Positions 34,561 through 43,290 of a stretch of 64,000 bases of DNA are shown piece by piece. Every line of letters starts with the position of its first letter. The first letter of the stretch is position 1. Source of the DNA: Bradyrhizobium sp. AZCC 1719 (GTDB lineage: Bacteria; Pseudomonadota; Alphaproteobacteria; Rhizobiales; Xanthobacteraceae); the NCBI RefSeq assembly GCF_036924525.1, contig NZ_JAZHRU010000001.1:4369001-4433000 (forward strand), read 5' to 3'. Under the pieces are notes generated by a model. That model was not told the DNA's origin and made no database searches. It worked only from the letters and a program-made list of their open reading frames with translations. The position numbers were made by a program, and so were the translations under genes.

Positions 34561-36257
34561 ATGTCAGTCATTCCGACGATGTCCTCCTCCTCTTCGCCCT
34601 CATCCAGGTGGTCTAGATCGTCGAAATCAACCTCCTCGATTGCTTCGCGCATGCGCCTCACCCGTTCGTTCTGATTTCGCAGGCTGCGCAATATCGTGGC
34701 GATGGAGGCATAGCCCCGCGAGATGTCCAGGAACTGTACGCGCTTGGCCCGCAGGAGCGCGAAGTATGAATCGTGGACGATAAAGCCATCATTGACTCCG
34801 GGAAGAAACCCTTGGCTGACGGCCTCGTAGGCGTAGAGCCACATAGGGCTGCGCAAGCCATCCGATGTCAGCGATCTGTCCCAAAGAGTGCGGTCGATAT
34901 TCCCCTTCACAAAGCCCCGAGCGCCGAGGCAGACGACGAGAAGTGCGACAAAGGCGTTCTCGATTGAGAATAGCGGCGCCAACCGGTGGGCCGAAATGCG
35001 CAGGTCGAGGCGGAGCATCAGGAAAAGAAGCCAGATGATCTCGCCGGTGCGGTTGGCGCGCGCCAAGACGGGGATTCGGTACTCGATAAACTCCGCGAGG
35101 GTCTCAATCTGCACGTCCCCGCGGGCCACTTGTCGCAGCAGGCACGCTTCCACCAAGAGCGAGACCAGACTTGGATTTCGACGGTAGGCATTAATCAGGC
35201 TGAATTGGAGCGGTTTCCAATCATCTGCATTGACTAGGGCCGAACGCGCGTGTTGGAGTCCGAACTTCTCCACATTCATTTCCGGGTTAGCGGCGCATAC
35301 ATGGGCGAGCTGATAGAGGAAATGCTGTAGCGCGCTTGCCTCAATCCGACTGCCCGGTGGGGCTGGGCGCGGCAGGTGTGCGAGAACGGCTTGCTGCCAG
35401 CCCATATTCTGACGATGCGATGTCGGGTAGATCGCGGACTTCTCGTTGTTTAGCTCAAGCTCGAAAGCGGCCACTGATTGACGCAGTGCGGCCAACAATT
35501 CTTCGCCGCTGGCCCCTTCGGGGCTGCTGAGCGTGTAATCATCGATGTAGCGGGAAGCGTCACGTTTTCCGATCCTCAAGCGCTGCTGGAGAAAAACATC
35601 GACCCCCGACGCCACTACCTCGGCGACGAGCCGCGACGTATCTGGGCCGACCGGCAGCCCAATAGTTTGACCGTCCTGAGCGTTGCGGCACAGGAGGTCG
35701 ATCAAATTCCCATAGTGTTCCGTGCGGCGGTTCTTTTTGGCGAAATCCTTGCCGTGGATGGCCCAAGGGATGGCATGGGTGTAAATTGAGTGAAAAAAGG
35801 CTCGGATGTCCGCGGCGGCATATTCCTCTCGGCGCGACGAGAGATTGACACGGAAGTGGTCCCTAAGCTCAACGCTTGGGCGCATTAGGGCCCGTGATCC
35901 TGACCAGTCGAAGACGGGAGGTGAAAGCGTAACGTTGGACGCGCGGGCGATACGCCGCAGGTCAACATAGTTGTCTGCCAAGACTCTCGAAAGCAGCAGG
36001 TGGGCGACGGGATTCGGCACGCCATGCCGGCGATCCTCTTTCCCGAAGCGCGGGAAATAGAACCACGCCGGTTCGGAGACGAACGCGTAATGGTCTGGCT
36101 TTCCCCGCCGGTTGGGTGGCAGGGCATCGATCCCGGCGAGGATCGACCTGCGAGACCTAGCGAGATCTTCAGAGACAAAGCACGGTGGTAGTTCGGGCGC
36201 AAAATAGCCATGCGAGACAAGACGCCTAAGACGCTCGGATTTGGTTTTGGCACTCAT
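34554..36257 (-). CDS. Abi/UG-type (DRT-like) reverse transcriptase
   Basis: A 567-residue protein with a reverse-transcriptase domain: motif A ADIRAFFHSIYTHAIPWAIHG (Asp150), LPVGPDTSRLVAEVVASG (motif B-like), and YIDD (237-240) as the catalytic box. After about residue 300 it continues as a long alpha-helical region that resembles the alphaRep repeats of class-1 abortive-infection RTs (AbiA/AbiK/DRT type), ending in an acidic tail (DDLDHLDEGEEEEDIVG). No maturase, retron or Cas1 signs are present. Such RTs block phage by untemplated or ncRNA-templated DNA synthesis; the subclass is uncertain. It stands alone, convergent to the hsd operon. Confidence 0.88.
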   Translation of the reverse strand: MSAKTKSERLRRLVSHGYFAPELPPCFVSEDLARSRRSILAGIDALPPNRRGKPDHYAFVSEPAWFYFPRFGKEDRRHGVPNPVAHLLLSRVLADNYVDLRRIARASNVTLSPPVFDWSGSRALMRPSVELRDHFRVNLSSRREEYAAADIRAFFHSIYTHAIPWAIHGKDFAKKNRRTEHYGNLIDLLCRNAQDGQTIGLPVGPDTSRLVAEVVASGVDVFLQQRLRIGKRDASRYIDDYTLSSPEGASGEELLAALRQSVAAFELELNNEKSAIYPTSHRQNMGWQQAVLAHLPRPAPPGSRIEASALQHFLYQLAHVCAANPEMNVEKFGLQHARSALVNADDWKPLQFSLINAYRRNPSLVSLLVEACLLRQVARGDVQIETLAEFIEYRIPVLARANRTGEIIWLLFLMLRLDLRISAHRLAPLFSIENAFVALLVVCLGARGFVKGNIDRTLWDRSLTSDGLRSPMWLYAYEAVSQGFLPGVNDGFIVHDSYFALLRAKRVQFLDISRGYASIATILRSLRNQNERVRRMREAIEEVDFDDLDHLDEGEEEEDIVGMTDIY

Positions 36258-36913
36258 TTCCGCCGACGCTCCCCCGCTTAGGATCAGTTAAGAACAGGGC
36301 GGCAGCGGTTGGCAATGCGATCGTCAGTTCTCGGCCTGTGGATAACCTGACTACGCCGACGATTCAGGAATGCCGTCGCCCAAAGTAATTTGTTGGGCCG
36401 AGCCTCCTAGCTGCAAGGCTGGTAGAAAACGAACCTCGCCGGCAACGTGGACGAAGCGATTTGCCAGTGCCCTTGGCGAATGTGGATCAGACCAATAGCT
36501 CGCCACGATGTCAGCGACCAGTTTTGGCGGGCATCCAGACAAGCGGACGAGAGCATTCGGTGGAGATTCTCAGCGGACGCGCAATGTCGGACGCGTGTCA
36601 CACGAGCTTAGGAGCGGGCTGGATGCAAGAAGGTTGGTCCCTTCACACGAATTGGAACCTCCCGCGTTCCCTTGGATAAGCCGGTTCACCTGTGGCCTTC
36701 GCCGGGCACTCAAGCCTGCAGGTGACGATTGACGGCCATGGCCATCTCTTAAAAACCGACCAGCAACAAGCCGTCATGGACGGCATCGCGGCGCAGTTCG
36801 CTTCGATCAAGCCCGGTCACTCATTCCTTGATGCCGTGGCGGCCACGCCCTATTTATGGTTGTAGCCTACCGCGCGCGTTAGCCACCATCCTGAACCGAA
36901 TTAGTGTGATCAA
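36258..36913. other. spacer upstream of the reverse transcriptase
   Basis: About 650 bases between the divergent RT and DUF4062 genes. Its only coding signal is the truncated integrase end at 36692-36865. The 430 bases next to the RT start could hold a non-coding RNA, as in some DRT systems, but I see no defined structure. Confidence 0.4.
36692..36865 (+). pseudogene. C-terminal remnant of a tyrosine recombinase
   Basis: A 57-codon frame reads AGHSSLQVTIDGHGHLLKTD and then QQQAVMDGIAAQF. This matches the end of many phage integrases (pattern GHSSIxVTxDxYGHLF...AMDAIA). The catalytic Tyr position reads His (GHGHL for YGHL), and everything upstream is missing. It is a scar of another element within the island. 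Confidence 0.75.
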
Positions 36914-38227
36914 ATGGACCGCCCGACGATATTTATTTCATCGACGATTTACGATTTCCGCGACATGCGGAGCGCTATCAAGGACCATTTGGAAGAGAAC
37001 GGGTGCAGAGTTCTTGCCTCGGAGTACAACGATTTCACAAAGCCGCTCGATAAGCACTCCTATCAGGCCTGCCTCGACACGATCGAGCAGGCGGATGTTT
37101 TTCTGCTGTTGGTCGGAACGCGCGTCGGGGGCTGGTTTGACGCCCCCAACCGCGTCAGCATTACGCAACAGGAATACCGGACCGCGTACGAACTCGCTCA
37201 GGACGGAAAGATAAAGCTGCTCTCGTTCGTCCGTGAAGAAGTTTGGAACCATCGTCAGGGCAGCAAGGAACTATCGAAGCATCTTGAAAGCTTGTCCGAA
37301 CTCGACGACGAAATTCGAAAGAAGATCAGCGCCAGGCCGACCGCTTTCGCCAGTGACAGCGATTTTATCGTATCGTTTATCGACGAAATTTCGCGAAACA
37401 AAGAAACCGCCGAGGCCGTCAAGGGACGCGGATCGATGCCGGTAGGCAACTGGGTTCACACCTTTAGCCGGTTTTCCGATATTCGCGATGTTCTCGATCC
37501 TTTGATCCTAAACGGCCTGTCCGTGCGGCACGCCGCGGGACGCAAGGCGCTGCAAAATCAGTTGCTCATCCTCCTGCGGGACGTCGTGCCTGTTATCAAC
37601 GGCAAGCCCATGATTCCGGCGCCCACGATCTTGAAGCTCGCCAAGGAGATCGACCTCAAGACTGACGCTCTGACGAGTACGGTGTGGCTGACAGATCAAA
37701 CGTTTGGCAGGCTGGTCTTCTTGGCGATGATTGCCCCGAACACGACCTTGAGTGAAGCGGGACTAGAAACGGCTCTGGGGTCCGATTTGCTGCTGGAATA
37801 CGTTCCGGCGGAAGGCAATTTCAAGCAAACGCCCGCCTACGACCTGCTGACTGAATTGCTCGACCAGATTCGCAAGCTTGAGAAGGCGCGAACAGGATTA
37901 GGTCTCAATGAGATCATCGTTTGTGGCGCGCCCAAGAATAGGGGCACGAATAAATCGGTAACGGTTCCCACGCATCTTGTTGCCGGTGTGCTTCATATGC
38001 TTTTCCGTTGGGCCGATGTTGCTGCTCTCGCAAAAGCTCTCGCTCAAGTCTTGGACGGCAAGCCCTCAGCCGCCCTTCAACGCATGCCGCTGACGCCATT
38101 CCGCGAACAGGAAGAAGAGCTTAAGCGAGAGCAGGTGTCCCTGGAGCAAATCAGGACGTTCGTTGGACTGGAATCTAGCAGTCCCGCGGGCGAACAGCCG
38201 ATGTCCGAGGTCTCTGAAAATCGCTAG
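36914..38227 (+). CDS. DUF4062-domain protein
   Basis: A 437-residue protein whose first 110 residues are a clear DUF4062 domain: TIFISSTIYDFRDMRSAIKDHL, EYNDFTKPLDKHSYQACLDTIEQADVFLLLVGTRVGGWFD, then SITQQEYRTAYELAQDGKIKLLSFVREEVWN. DUF4062 is a TIR/Rossmann-like domain often joined to NTPase or sensor domains in conflict systems. Here it is followed by a mostly helical 300-residue region without a recognised domain, probably the sensor. It is monocistronic. A stand-alone defence factor is a fair inference. Confidence 0.82.
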   Translation: MDRPTIFISSTIYDFRDMRSAIKDHLEENGCRVLASEYNDFTKPLDKHSYQACLDTIEQADVFLLLVGTRVGGWFDAPNRVSITQQEYRTAYELAQDGKIKLLSFVREEVWNHRQGSKELSKHLESLSELDDEIRKKISARPTAFASDSDFIVSFIDEISRNKETAEAVKGRGSMPVGNWVHTFSRFSDIRDVLDPLILNGLSVRHAAGRKALQNQLLILLRDVVPVINGKPMIPAPTILKLAKEIDLKTDALTSTVWLTDQTFGRLVFLAMIAPNTTLSEAGLETALGSDLLLEYVPAEGNFKQTPAYDLLTELLDQIRKLEKARTGLGLNEIIVCGAPKNRGTNKSVTVPTHLVAGVLHMLFRWADVAALAKALAQVLDGKPSAALQRMPLTPFREQEEELKREQVSLEQIRTFVGLESSSPAGEQPMSEVSENR

Positions 38228-38304
38228 CCGCGCGGTTTGCCGTCGCCCTTTTGGACATTTCCCCGAGCAGCAACATCAAGGCCTTCTCGGGGCCGTCCGG
38301 AATC

Positions 38305-39144
38305 TCACTTGCGCGGCCAGTGGGGCTCGCCACCGGTGAAGCCGGGCGGAAGGCTGACGTTGTTCAGGCTCGCTTCGACGACGCCCGGCCTGAAGTTGGT
38401 CCGCTCGATAACGATCTCGCGAGTTTCAAGCGCCGGCCTGATGATAAGAACGCGGCCGTAGTAGTCGTATCGCTCGGGCGGGACCGGGATTGCCTTGCCA
38501 TCTGCGCCGATGGTCGCTTCAATTACTTCTTCGCGTGCGGCCTCCGCTTGATACTTCACCCGTTCGGTGTCGGGCGGGCTGGCAGGGTACTTAAAGACCC
38601 AGCACTGCCGCTTCTCGCGCTGTTCACTCGGGAGCCGATCCGGGTGCTTGCGATGTGCCGCGTCGGTGTTGCGCACCGGCTCGAAGCCCGGCGTATGTCG
38701 GCCAGCTTCGTTGACCGCGTTCGCTTCGGCGTTCATCGCGTCAAGACGCGTGAGCACATCCGCAATCGCAGCGGCGTGCTCATCGTAGGAGCGAAGAAGA
38801 GTGGCGGCTTCAACCTCGACCGCATGACGCGCAGCCTCGATACGTTGGCGAAACCGCTCCGTCTCGGCCCGCTTCTCAGCTTCCGCTTCGGCCGCGAGCG
38901 CTTCGGCATGCGCTTTTTCGAGATCGGCAACACGAGCCTCGGCGCGGTCGGCGGCGCGACGTTGTGCCTGGTACTCGGCTTCCGCCTTGACGTGTTCGGC
39001 ATCACTCATGGTCGAAAGGCCGGCCAGTGCGGCCCCGCTTTTGGCGACGGCGGCGGCGTGCTCAGCGCGCGCCTTTTCGATCTCGGCAGCGATGGCGGTG
39101 GAAGTTGGGGTCTTCTTTCCGAAGATGTGATTCAGGATCTTCAT
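38305..39144 (-). CDS. coiled-coil protein
   Basis: A 279-residue protein with a long Ala/Glu-rich coiled coil (about residues 15-160) and a compact C-terminal part containing YDYYGRVLIIRPALETREIVIERTNFRPGVV. It lies downstream of two small genes (39186-39380, 39377-39562) in the same direction, and the three may be one operon. An overlapping plus-strand frame is a shadow caused by the repetitive codons. Such proteins accompany HTH genes in bradyrhizobial prophage-like elements. Confidence 0.7.
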   Translation of the reverse strand: MKILNHIFGKKTPTSTAIAAEIEKARAEHAAAVAKSGAALAGLSTMSDAEHVKAEAEYQAQRRAADRAEARVADLEKAHAEALAAEAEAEKRAETERFRQRIEAARHAVEVEAATLLRSYDEHAAAIADVLTRLDAMNAEANAVNEAGRHTPGFEPVRNTDAAHRKHPDRLPSEQREKRQCWVFKYPASPPDTERVKYQAEAAREEVIEATIGADGKAIPVPPERYDYYGRVLIIRPALETREIVIERTNFRPGVVEASLNNVSLPPGFTGGEPHWPRK

Positions 39145-39185
39145 TGCTGGTTAGCCTTCGTAAATGGTGCGGGGCGAGGTGGTGA

Positions 39186-39380
39186 TCAGCGATAGTTGGC
39201 GAGAGCTTCGCCGATCCGGAGCCAGCGATGGTAAGTCGTGTGCTCAACGTGCGCCGCGAATATGAGATTGTGCGCCATGCCATGCCGCGCACGGAACTGT
39301 TCGTCAGCGAGCGCTTGGCGCGCCGCTGCGAGGTCGGTGGTCGCAGCCTTAAGGTCTGCGAGAAGTCTGGCGCGGCTCAT
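39186..39380 (-). CDS. small helical protein
   Basis: A 64-residue protein (MSRARLLADLKAATTDLAAARQALADEQF...) that starts 4 bases before the stop of the HTH gene (ATGA overlap). It is helical throughout and is probably co-regulated with the HTH protein. Confidence 0.6.
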   Translation of the reverse strand: MSRARLLADLKAATTDLAAARQALADEQFRARHGMAHNLIFAAHVEHTTYHRWLRIGEALANYR

Positions 39381-39562
39381 TGGGCGGCTCCGACCTTGTG
39401 TTGCGCAAGCCATGCATCAAATGCGGCGACACTGTAACGGTAAGAACCACCGACCTTCACGAACTCAGGGCCAATCCCGCGTTCGGCATAGTTTTTGAGC
39501 GTATTCGGCGAGAAACCGCCGCGCGATGCGATCTTTCGTCGGGAGAGAAAAGTTTCAGACAT
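39377..39562 (-). CDS. AlpA/excisionase-like HTH protein
   Basis: A 61-residue protein starting MSETFLSRRKIASRGGFSPNTLKNYAERG and ending in SYRYSVAAFDAWLAQHK. This is the MerR-like HTH of AlpA and excisionases: helix-turn-helix, a wing with Tyr/Arg contacts and a last helix with W-x2. It may regulate a second, older element within the island, consistent with the integrase remnant at 36692. Confidence 0.75.
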   Translation of the reverse strand: MSETFLSRRKIASRGGFSPNTLKNYAERGIGPEFVKVGGSYRYSVAAFDAWLAQHKVGAAQ

Positions 39563-40043
39563 TTTCGACCTCTCGCAAAAGTCACAGCGGGGTTCGGCCG
39601 CCGAAGCGCCCCGCTGCACTTGTTGTTCTTGCTTTGTCAGAGCGATGGTGACGCGAGCAATTTGCGCAATCTGCTCAGATTCGTCAGGCCCGTTTCGGTA
39701 TCCCTTAAGGCGGTGTACCGGTGGCGGGAGCCGGCGCGGTATGTCCGCTTGCGCAGTTAGCGATCAAGCTCGCGCGACGGCGCAATAAGTTGGGATGGGC
39801 CAGATGCGACATCCCGCTCATTCATTCGATTGCCTCTTCCGCAGCGGCAGCAAGCGGCAGCAGGGGCCGTGAGGCCAACACCCCGACCGCGTTGACGACT
39901 GGCTCGCACCTGTTGCGTGCATAACAAGATGCTTATATCGTCTGGGTACCCTCCGACTTGCAAGGTGCCAGCCTCATACTGGGCGGCCGCTAACGGGAGG
40001 CAACGATCCCCGCGACACAAGTTTGTTTTCAGGGGAATGAACA
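39563..40043. other. intergenic region, nothing recognised
   Basis: Divergent spacer between the HTH operon and the membrane-protein genes. The open frames on both strands lack coding bias or domains. Confidence 0.4.
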
Positions 40044-40484
40044 ATGTCAGATGCCTTCCGCAACAATCGTCCGGCCCCCTCAATAACGTTTGCCGACGTG
40101 GTTCTAAATTCGTTTGCTCTTCTGTTGTTGTTCTGTTTCTGGCTACTTGTTTTAGTGGTACCTATTGCTTGCGTTGTTACAGCGGCGCGAGTGGGTGTGC
40201 AGAATGACGGGCTAGTTTTTATCCTGTTGTTTATGCTGGCGATAATCGTTCTAGGAGCGGTTCTTGCACTGGGCTTTCTTTACTTGGCAAAGAAGATTTG
40301 CGAGAGGCGAAGATGGAGTATCCTGGCCTCTTCGCTAATAACGATCATACTGGCAGCGTTACTCATTACTTCAGCTCTCAAGATAGGGCTTACTGCGCAC
40401 CTTGGATTGTTCGCAAGCGGTCTGACGGCATTGGTTATTGCGCTTGTGCTATTCGTAGTAGCGTTGGCGCCCGCGCGAGCTTAG
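40044..40484 (+). CDS. small multi-span membrane protein
   Basis: A 146-residue protein with four hydrophobic segments (around residues 20-48, 58-85, 95-112 and 120-142), preceded by GGGGAATGAAC. Its third-position GC looks lower than in flanking chromosomal genes, which fits recent transfer. It lies 18 bases before a second membrane protein in the same direction. Membrane proteins of this size are frequent effectors in defence islands; that role is only inferred. Confidence 0.7.
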   Translation: MSDAFRNNRPAPSITFADVVLNSFALLLLFCFWLLVLVVPIACVVTAARVGVQNDGLVFILLFMLAIIVLGAVLALGFLYLAKKICERRRWSILASSLITIILAALLITSALKIGLTAHLGLFASGLTALVIALVLFVVALAPARA

Positions 40485-40502
40485 TACAGCGACGTTGAAC
40501 CA

Positions 40503-41213
40503 ATGAAAGCGATAATCGAGACGTTGGAAGTTTTTTTGAAGGGACTGATTACGTGGTGCCAAGCGGCGGCGGCACCCGCGCAATCGGTGCAGGCCATTCT
40601 CTCTATAACCGACAGCGAAACAAGGACCGGACGATTGATAGCCTTATGGCTCTGGTCGGCGATTCTGACGATGCTATTCCAGACTCCGATTTTCCGAATG
40701 TATCGAATAGAATGGACTGATATGGGATTTCTGGTGCCCTATGTTCTGACGATGTCGCTCAATGTGTTGCTAATCGGCGCTATCGTGCACTTTGGCTTTC
40801 GCTTGTTTAGGTTATCCTCCAACCTGTTCGATACCTTGGCGATGTTCGTCGCTACGGTGGGCGTTTATTGGCCTATTTCTAGTTTCTTGGCGATCCCAAC
40901 ACAGGCCAATCTTCTGTCGATAATGAGCACAGTCAAAGCATTAAACCTTTCATTTTGGGACGCGATCCCACGTCTCTTCCATGAAGCGTCGAAAGGTGGC
41001 CCTTTTGGTGAGGTTATGTTTGTTGTTGAGCCGCTTGGTTTCGTCTTTTCTCTATGTTCGTTCGCCATTTTTGCTGAGTGTATTGTTCAACAATATGGAG
41101 GTTCTCGTTTTAGAACACTTCTCGCTATACAGTTCAGCACTACGCTCGCCATCATTATAATCCTTCCTATCTCCCAATTCGTGAATCTCCTGATATGGGC
41201 TTCCCTCAAATAG
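40503..41213 (+). CDS. multi-span membrane protein, Yip1-like layout
   Basis: A 236-residue protein with an amphipathic start (MKAIIETLEVFLKGLITWCQ) and about five membrane helices, e.g. LIALWLWSAILTMLF, FLVPYVLTMSLNVLLIGAIV, TLAMFVATVGVYWPIS and TTLAIIIILPISQFVNLLIW. The overall layout resembles Yip1-domain proteins. It pairs with the 146-residue membrane protein upstream. Function unknown. Confidence 0.68.
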   Translation: MKAIIETLEVFLKGLITWCQAAAAPAQSVQAILSITDSETRTGRLIALWLWSAILTMLFQTPIFRMYRIEWTDMGFLVPYVLTMSLNVLLIGAIVHFGFRLFRLSSNLFDTLAMFVATVGVYWPISSFLAIPTQANLLSIMSTVKALNLSFWDAIPRLFHEASKGGPFGEVMFVVEPLGFVFSLCSFAIFAECIVQQYGGSRFRTLLAIQFSTTLAIIIILPISQFVNLLIWASLK

Positions 41214-41492
41214 CTCGGCACACAAGGGTTGATCTATCCTGAGCGTATTGTTTTCGGCGTTGGGTCAACAAGAGCGGATCATTCGGAGAAGGCACACTGG
41301 CTGCGTCTACAGGCCGTGTACGACCTTTGCCCAAGCGAAGCAGGCGCTCTAAGGAAGCTATGTCTTGATGGTACGCATTGAAATGAAGGGCAGGGAAGCG
41401 CTGGCAAGTGTGCTGTGCGGCGAAGACCTGTTGGCAAGGTACCCGATCTTGCGAGATGCTGAGGACGCGAACGTTGAGGAAAGGGGGCGACG

Positions 41493-42656
41493 TTACTGGA
41501 AGTTCTCAGGGCGCTGTTTCAGGTCTGCCCATTTAGCCGGTTCTGTTGGAATTTCTTTGAGAATACGCTTCTCTCCTTGTGCCTTTTGTCTCGCGTTTTC
41601 GTCCCAAGCTGCTTGCCCGAACCGCCTGACAGATTGATAGAGAATTGTTACGTTTGACGTACTAGCGCCGGATTCTTCGAGAGCAATTCTAAAGATGTCA
41701 TCGGCGACTTCTCGGGACCTATTCTGATCCCAGTACAGAAACTGAAGGAGTACCGTTGGAGCAGCATTGTTGCTGTCCGGCGACAAAAGTGCCCAGAACA
41801 CTTTGGGCACGATATCTAGGGAAAGTACAAACCCGGCTGGAACTATCACTGGCTCATACTTCTTGCCCTGATCTGCTTTGGGAACCCAAATGAAGGGCTT
41901 CGACACAACGTACATTTGATCGAGCAGCGGTTGTATGAACAGGGTCGAGGTAGGCGCGATCGGAGTGGCTGGTGCAATGGCAGGCTCGGGCGCGCGTGGA
42001 TTTACAACCGCACTCCGATTTTTCGGAACGTATCCAACTTCTTTGTACGCCCAATCGAGATTTCTCTCTAACTTTGCTATTTCGATTTCGTCCCTATCTT
42101 TCGCGCCCGAGAGCGTGCGCCAACGTGCTTCCATTTTGTCGATTTCAATTCGAATGGTATCCCGTCCGGCCTTTAACTCTTTGTGGTATCGCAGCCAGTC
42201 CGGCCTGTTTGGTTCACTCGAGACATTTGCGAGATATTGCGAGAATCGAATGCGTAATTCGATATCTTGATTCAGTGCGTTGTTTATGAAATCTTTATTG
42301 TAGTCGTCTCGAAGGGCTTGCTGCTTCGCCAGCCGATCTGCGGTCGATTTCGTATATTCCAGAACGGCTGTCGCTAATTGAAACAGCGGCGGGATTGCAG
42401 CTATCGCCACGGCGACGAATACGCTTCCCAGGATGAACTTTTTGAAGTCTAGCCGAGACTTGAGACGATCTACAGTTAATTTCTCTCGCTCTAATTCCTT
42501 TTGATCGGCGAGCTTCTGCCACTCTAATTCCTTTTGAACGGTTAGCTTCTCCCGTTCCAATTCGTTCTGGACTGTTAGCCTCTTGCGCTCCAATTGGGTT
42601 TGGAGGACTACCTTCTCCCGCTCGATAGCAAATTGTTGCTTGGCGTCCTCGTCCAT
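41493..42656 (-). CDS. coiled-coil membrane protein with a degenerate DUF1353-like C-terminal domain
   Basis: A 387-residue protein; the ATG at 42656 follows GGAGGT. Residues 21-64 are four 11-residue repeats (consensus ELEREKLTVQK) forming a coiled coil, then comes a membrane helix (FILGSVFVAVAIAAIPPLF) and a helical stretch. The last 140 residues align with the DUF1353 protein at 52523: VPAGFVLSLDIVPKVFWALL against VPRGFVTDLASVPAFLWAVL, and FLYWDQNRSREVADDIF against YLYWQQTCTRETADLVF. The conserved Asp, His and Asp of DUF1353 are replaced (Ser, Leu, Gln), so this copy is probably catalytically dead. Confidence 0.75.
   Translation of the reverse strand: MDEDAKQQFAIEREKVVLQTQLERKRLTVQNELEREKLTVQKELEWQKLADQKELEREKLTVDRLKSRLDFKKFILGSVFVAVAIAAIPPLFQLATAVLEYTKSTADRLAKQQALRDDYNKDFINNALNQDIELRIRFSQYLANVSSEPNRPDWLRYHKELKAGRDTIRIEIDKMEARWRTLSGAKDRDEIEIAKLERNLDWAYKEVGYVPKNRSAVVNPRAPEPAIAPATPIAPTSTLFIQPLLDQMYVVSKPFIWVPKADQGKKYEPVIVPAGFVLSLDIVPKVFWALLSPDSNNAAPTVLLQFLYWDQNRSREVADDIFRIALEESGASTSNVTILYQSVRRFGQAAWDENARQKAQGEKRILKEIPTEPAKWADLKQRPENFQ
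42465..42596 (-). repeat. four 33-bp tandem repeats encoding 11-residue coiled-coil units
   Basis: Four consecutive 33-base units within the DUF1353-like gene encode QLERKRLTVQN, ELEREKLTVQK, ELEWQKLADQK and ELEREKLTVDR. The DNA is repeated as well (CTAATTCCTTTTG recurs), so copy number may vary between strains. Confidence 0.85.
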
Positions 42657-42750
42657 GGGCACCTCCATCCCTCGCCAAAGCTCATAGTTGCAGTTTTGAA
42701 ACACCTCGCCAAGGCAATTTTTATGGGCGGGGAGACGTTGAAGCCACGCC

Positions 42751-43290
42751 CTAAGTCGCTGAGGCCTCGCCTTCGCTGGTGCGCTGTTGCGGTGTGTTGT
42801 CGTTGTCGTGGCGCAATCGACGCGTGTCATGCTCAGCCAGCACAGCAGCGCGTTCGTCGGCGCGCATGCTGATTAGCCTCTGCGCTATGCCGATGTCGAT
42901 CAGTGCGGCCCATGTCTGCGGGATATTCAATCGCAGCTTGAGCGCGAGGGCGGTGAGTTCGCCAGCGAGTTCGGCGGGTAGCGCTTCGAGCGAGGGGACA
43001 GGGCAAAAGCCAAACCCAAGCGTTGCCAGCACGGCTTCGACCGACTCCAAACCCGGCCGGTTCTTCTTTCTCCACGCCTTAACCGAAGCCCTTCGGACCC
43101 CACTTCGCTCCTCCAGCGAGTCGTAGGTCACGCGCTGTCTCGCCATCTCGGCGAAGACGAGTCTCACAAACGGCCCGACGCGCTCGGGCATCGTGACGGT
43201 GCGAGGGTTCCTTCGCCGCTTTCGGGCGGAGGGAATTAGCGCAGCGCGAAATTCGGTGGGATAAAGCTGGGGGGCGGGCATCGGCGGCAT
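42751..43290 (-). CDS. HTH regulator, phage-repressor type
   Basis: A 179-residue protein with an XRE-like helix-turn-helix in the middle (VTYDSLEERSGVRRASVKAWRKK followed by PGLESVEAVLATLGF) and a polar C-terminal tail. The true start may be the internal Met before PERVGPF. It lies 94 bases upstream of the DUF1353-like gene in the same direction and may control it or the element's repressed state. Confidence 0.7.
   Translation of the reverse strand: MPPMPAPQLYPTEFRAALIPSARKRRRNPRTVTMPERVGPFVRLVFAEMARQRVTYDSLEERSGVRRASVKAWRKKNRPGLESVEAVLATLGFGFCPVPSLEALPAELAGELTALALKLRLNIPQTWAALIDIGIAQRLISMRADERAAVLAEHDTRRLRHDNDNTPQQRTSEGEASAT

Noticed and set aside
38251..39195. A 314-residue plus-strand frame covering the coiled-coil gene
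   Set aside because: It mirrors the Ala/Glu-rich coiled coil on the other strand, has no domain and spans the minus-strand gene end to end; the minus-strand protein has clear coiled-coil sequence.
42465..42596. Regular 33-bp repeats as a CRISPR array
   Set aside because: The repeats are contiguous, without spacers, and encode a coiled coil; no cas genes are present.
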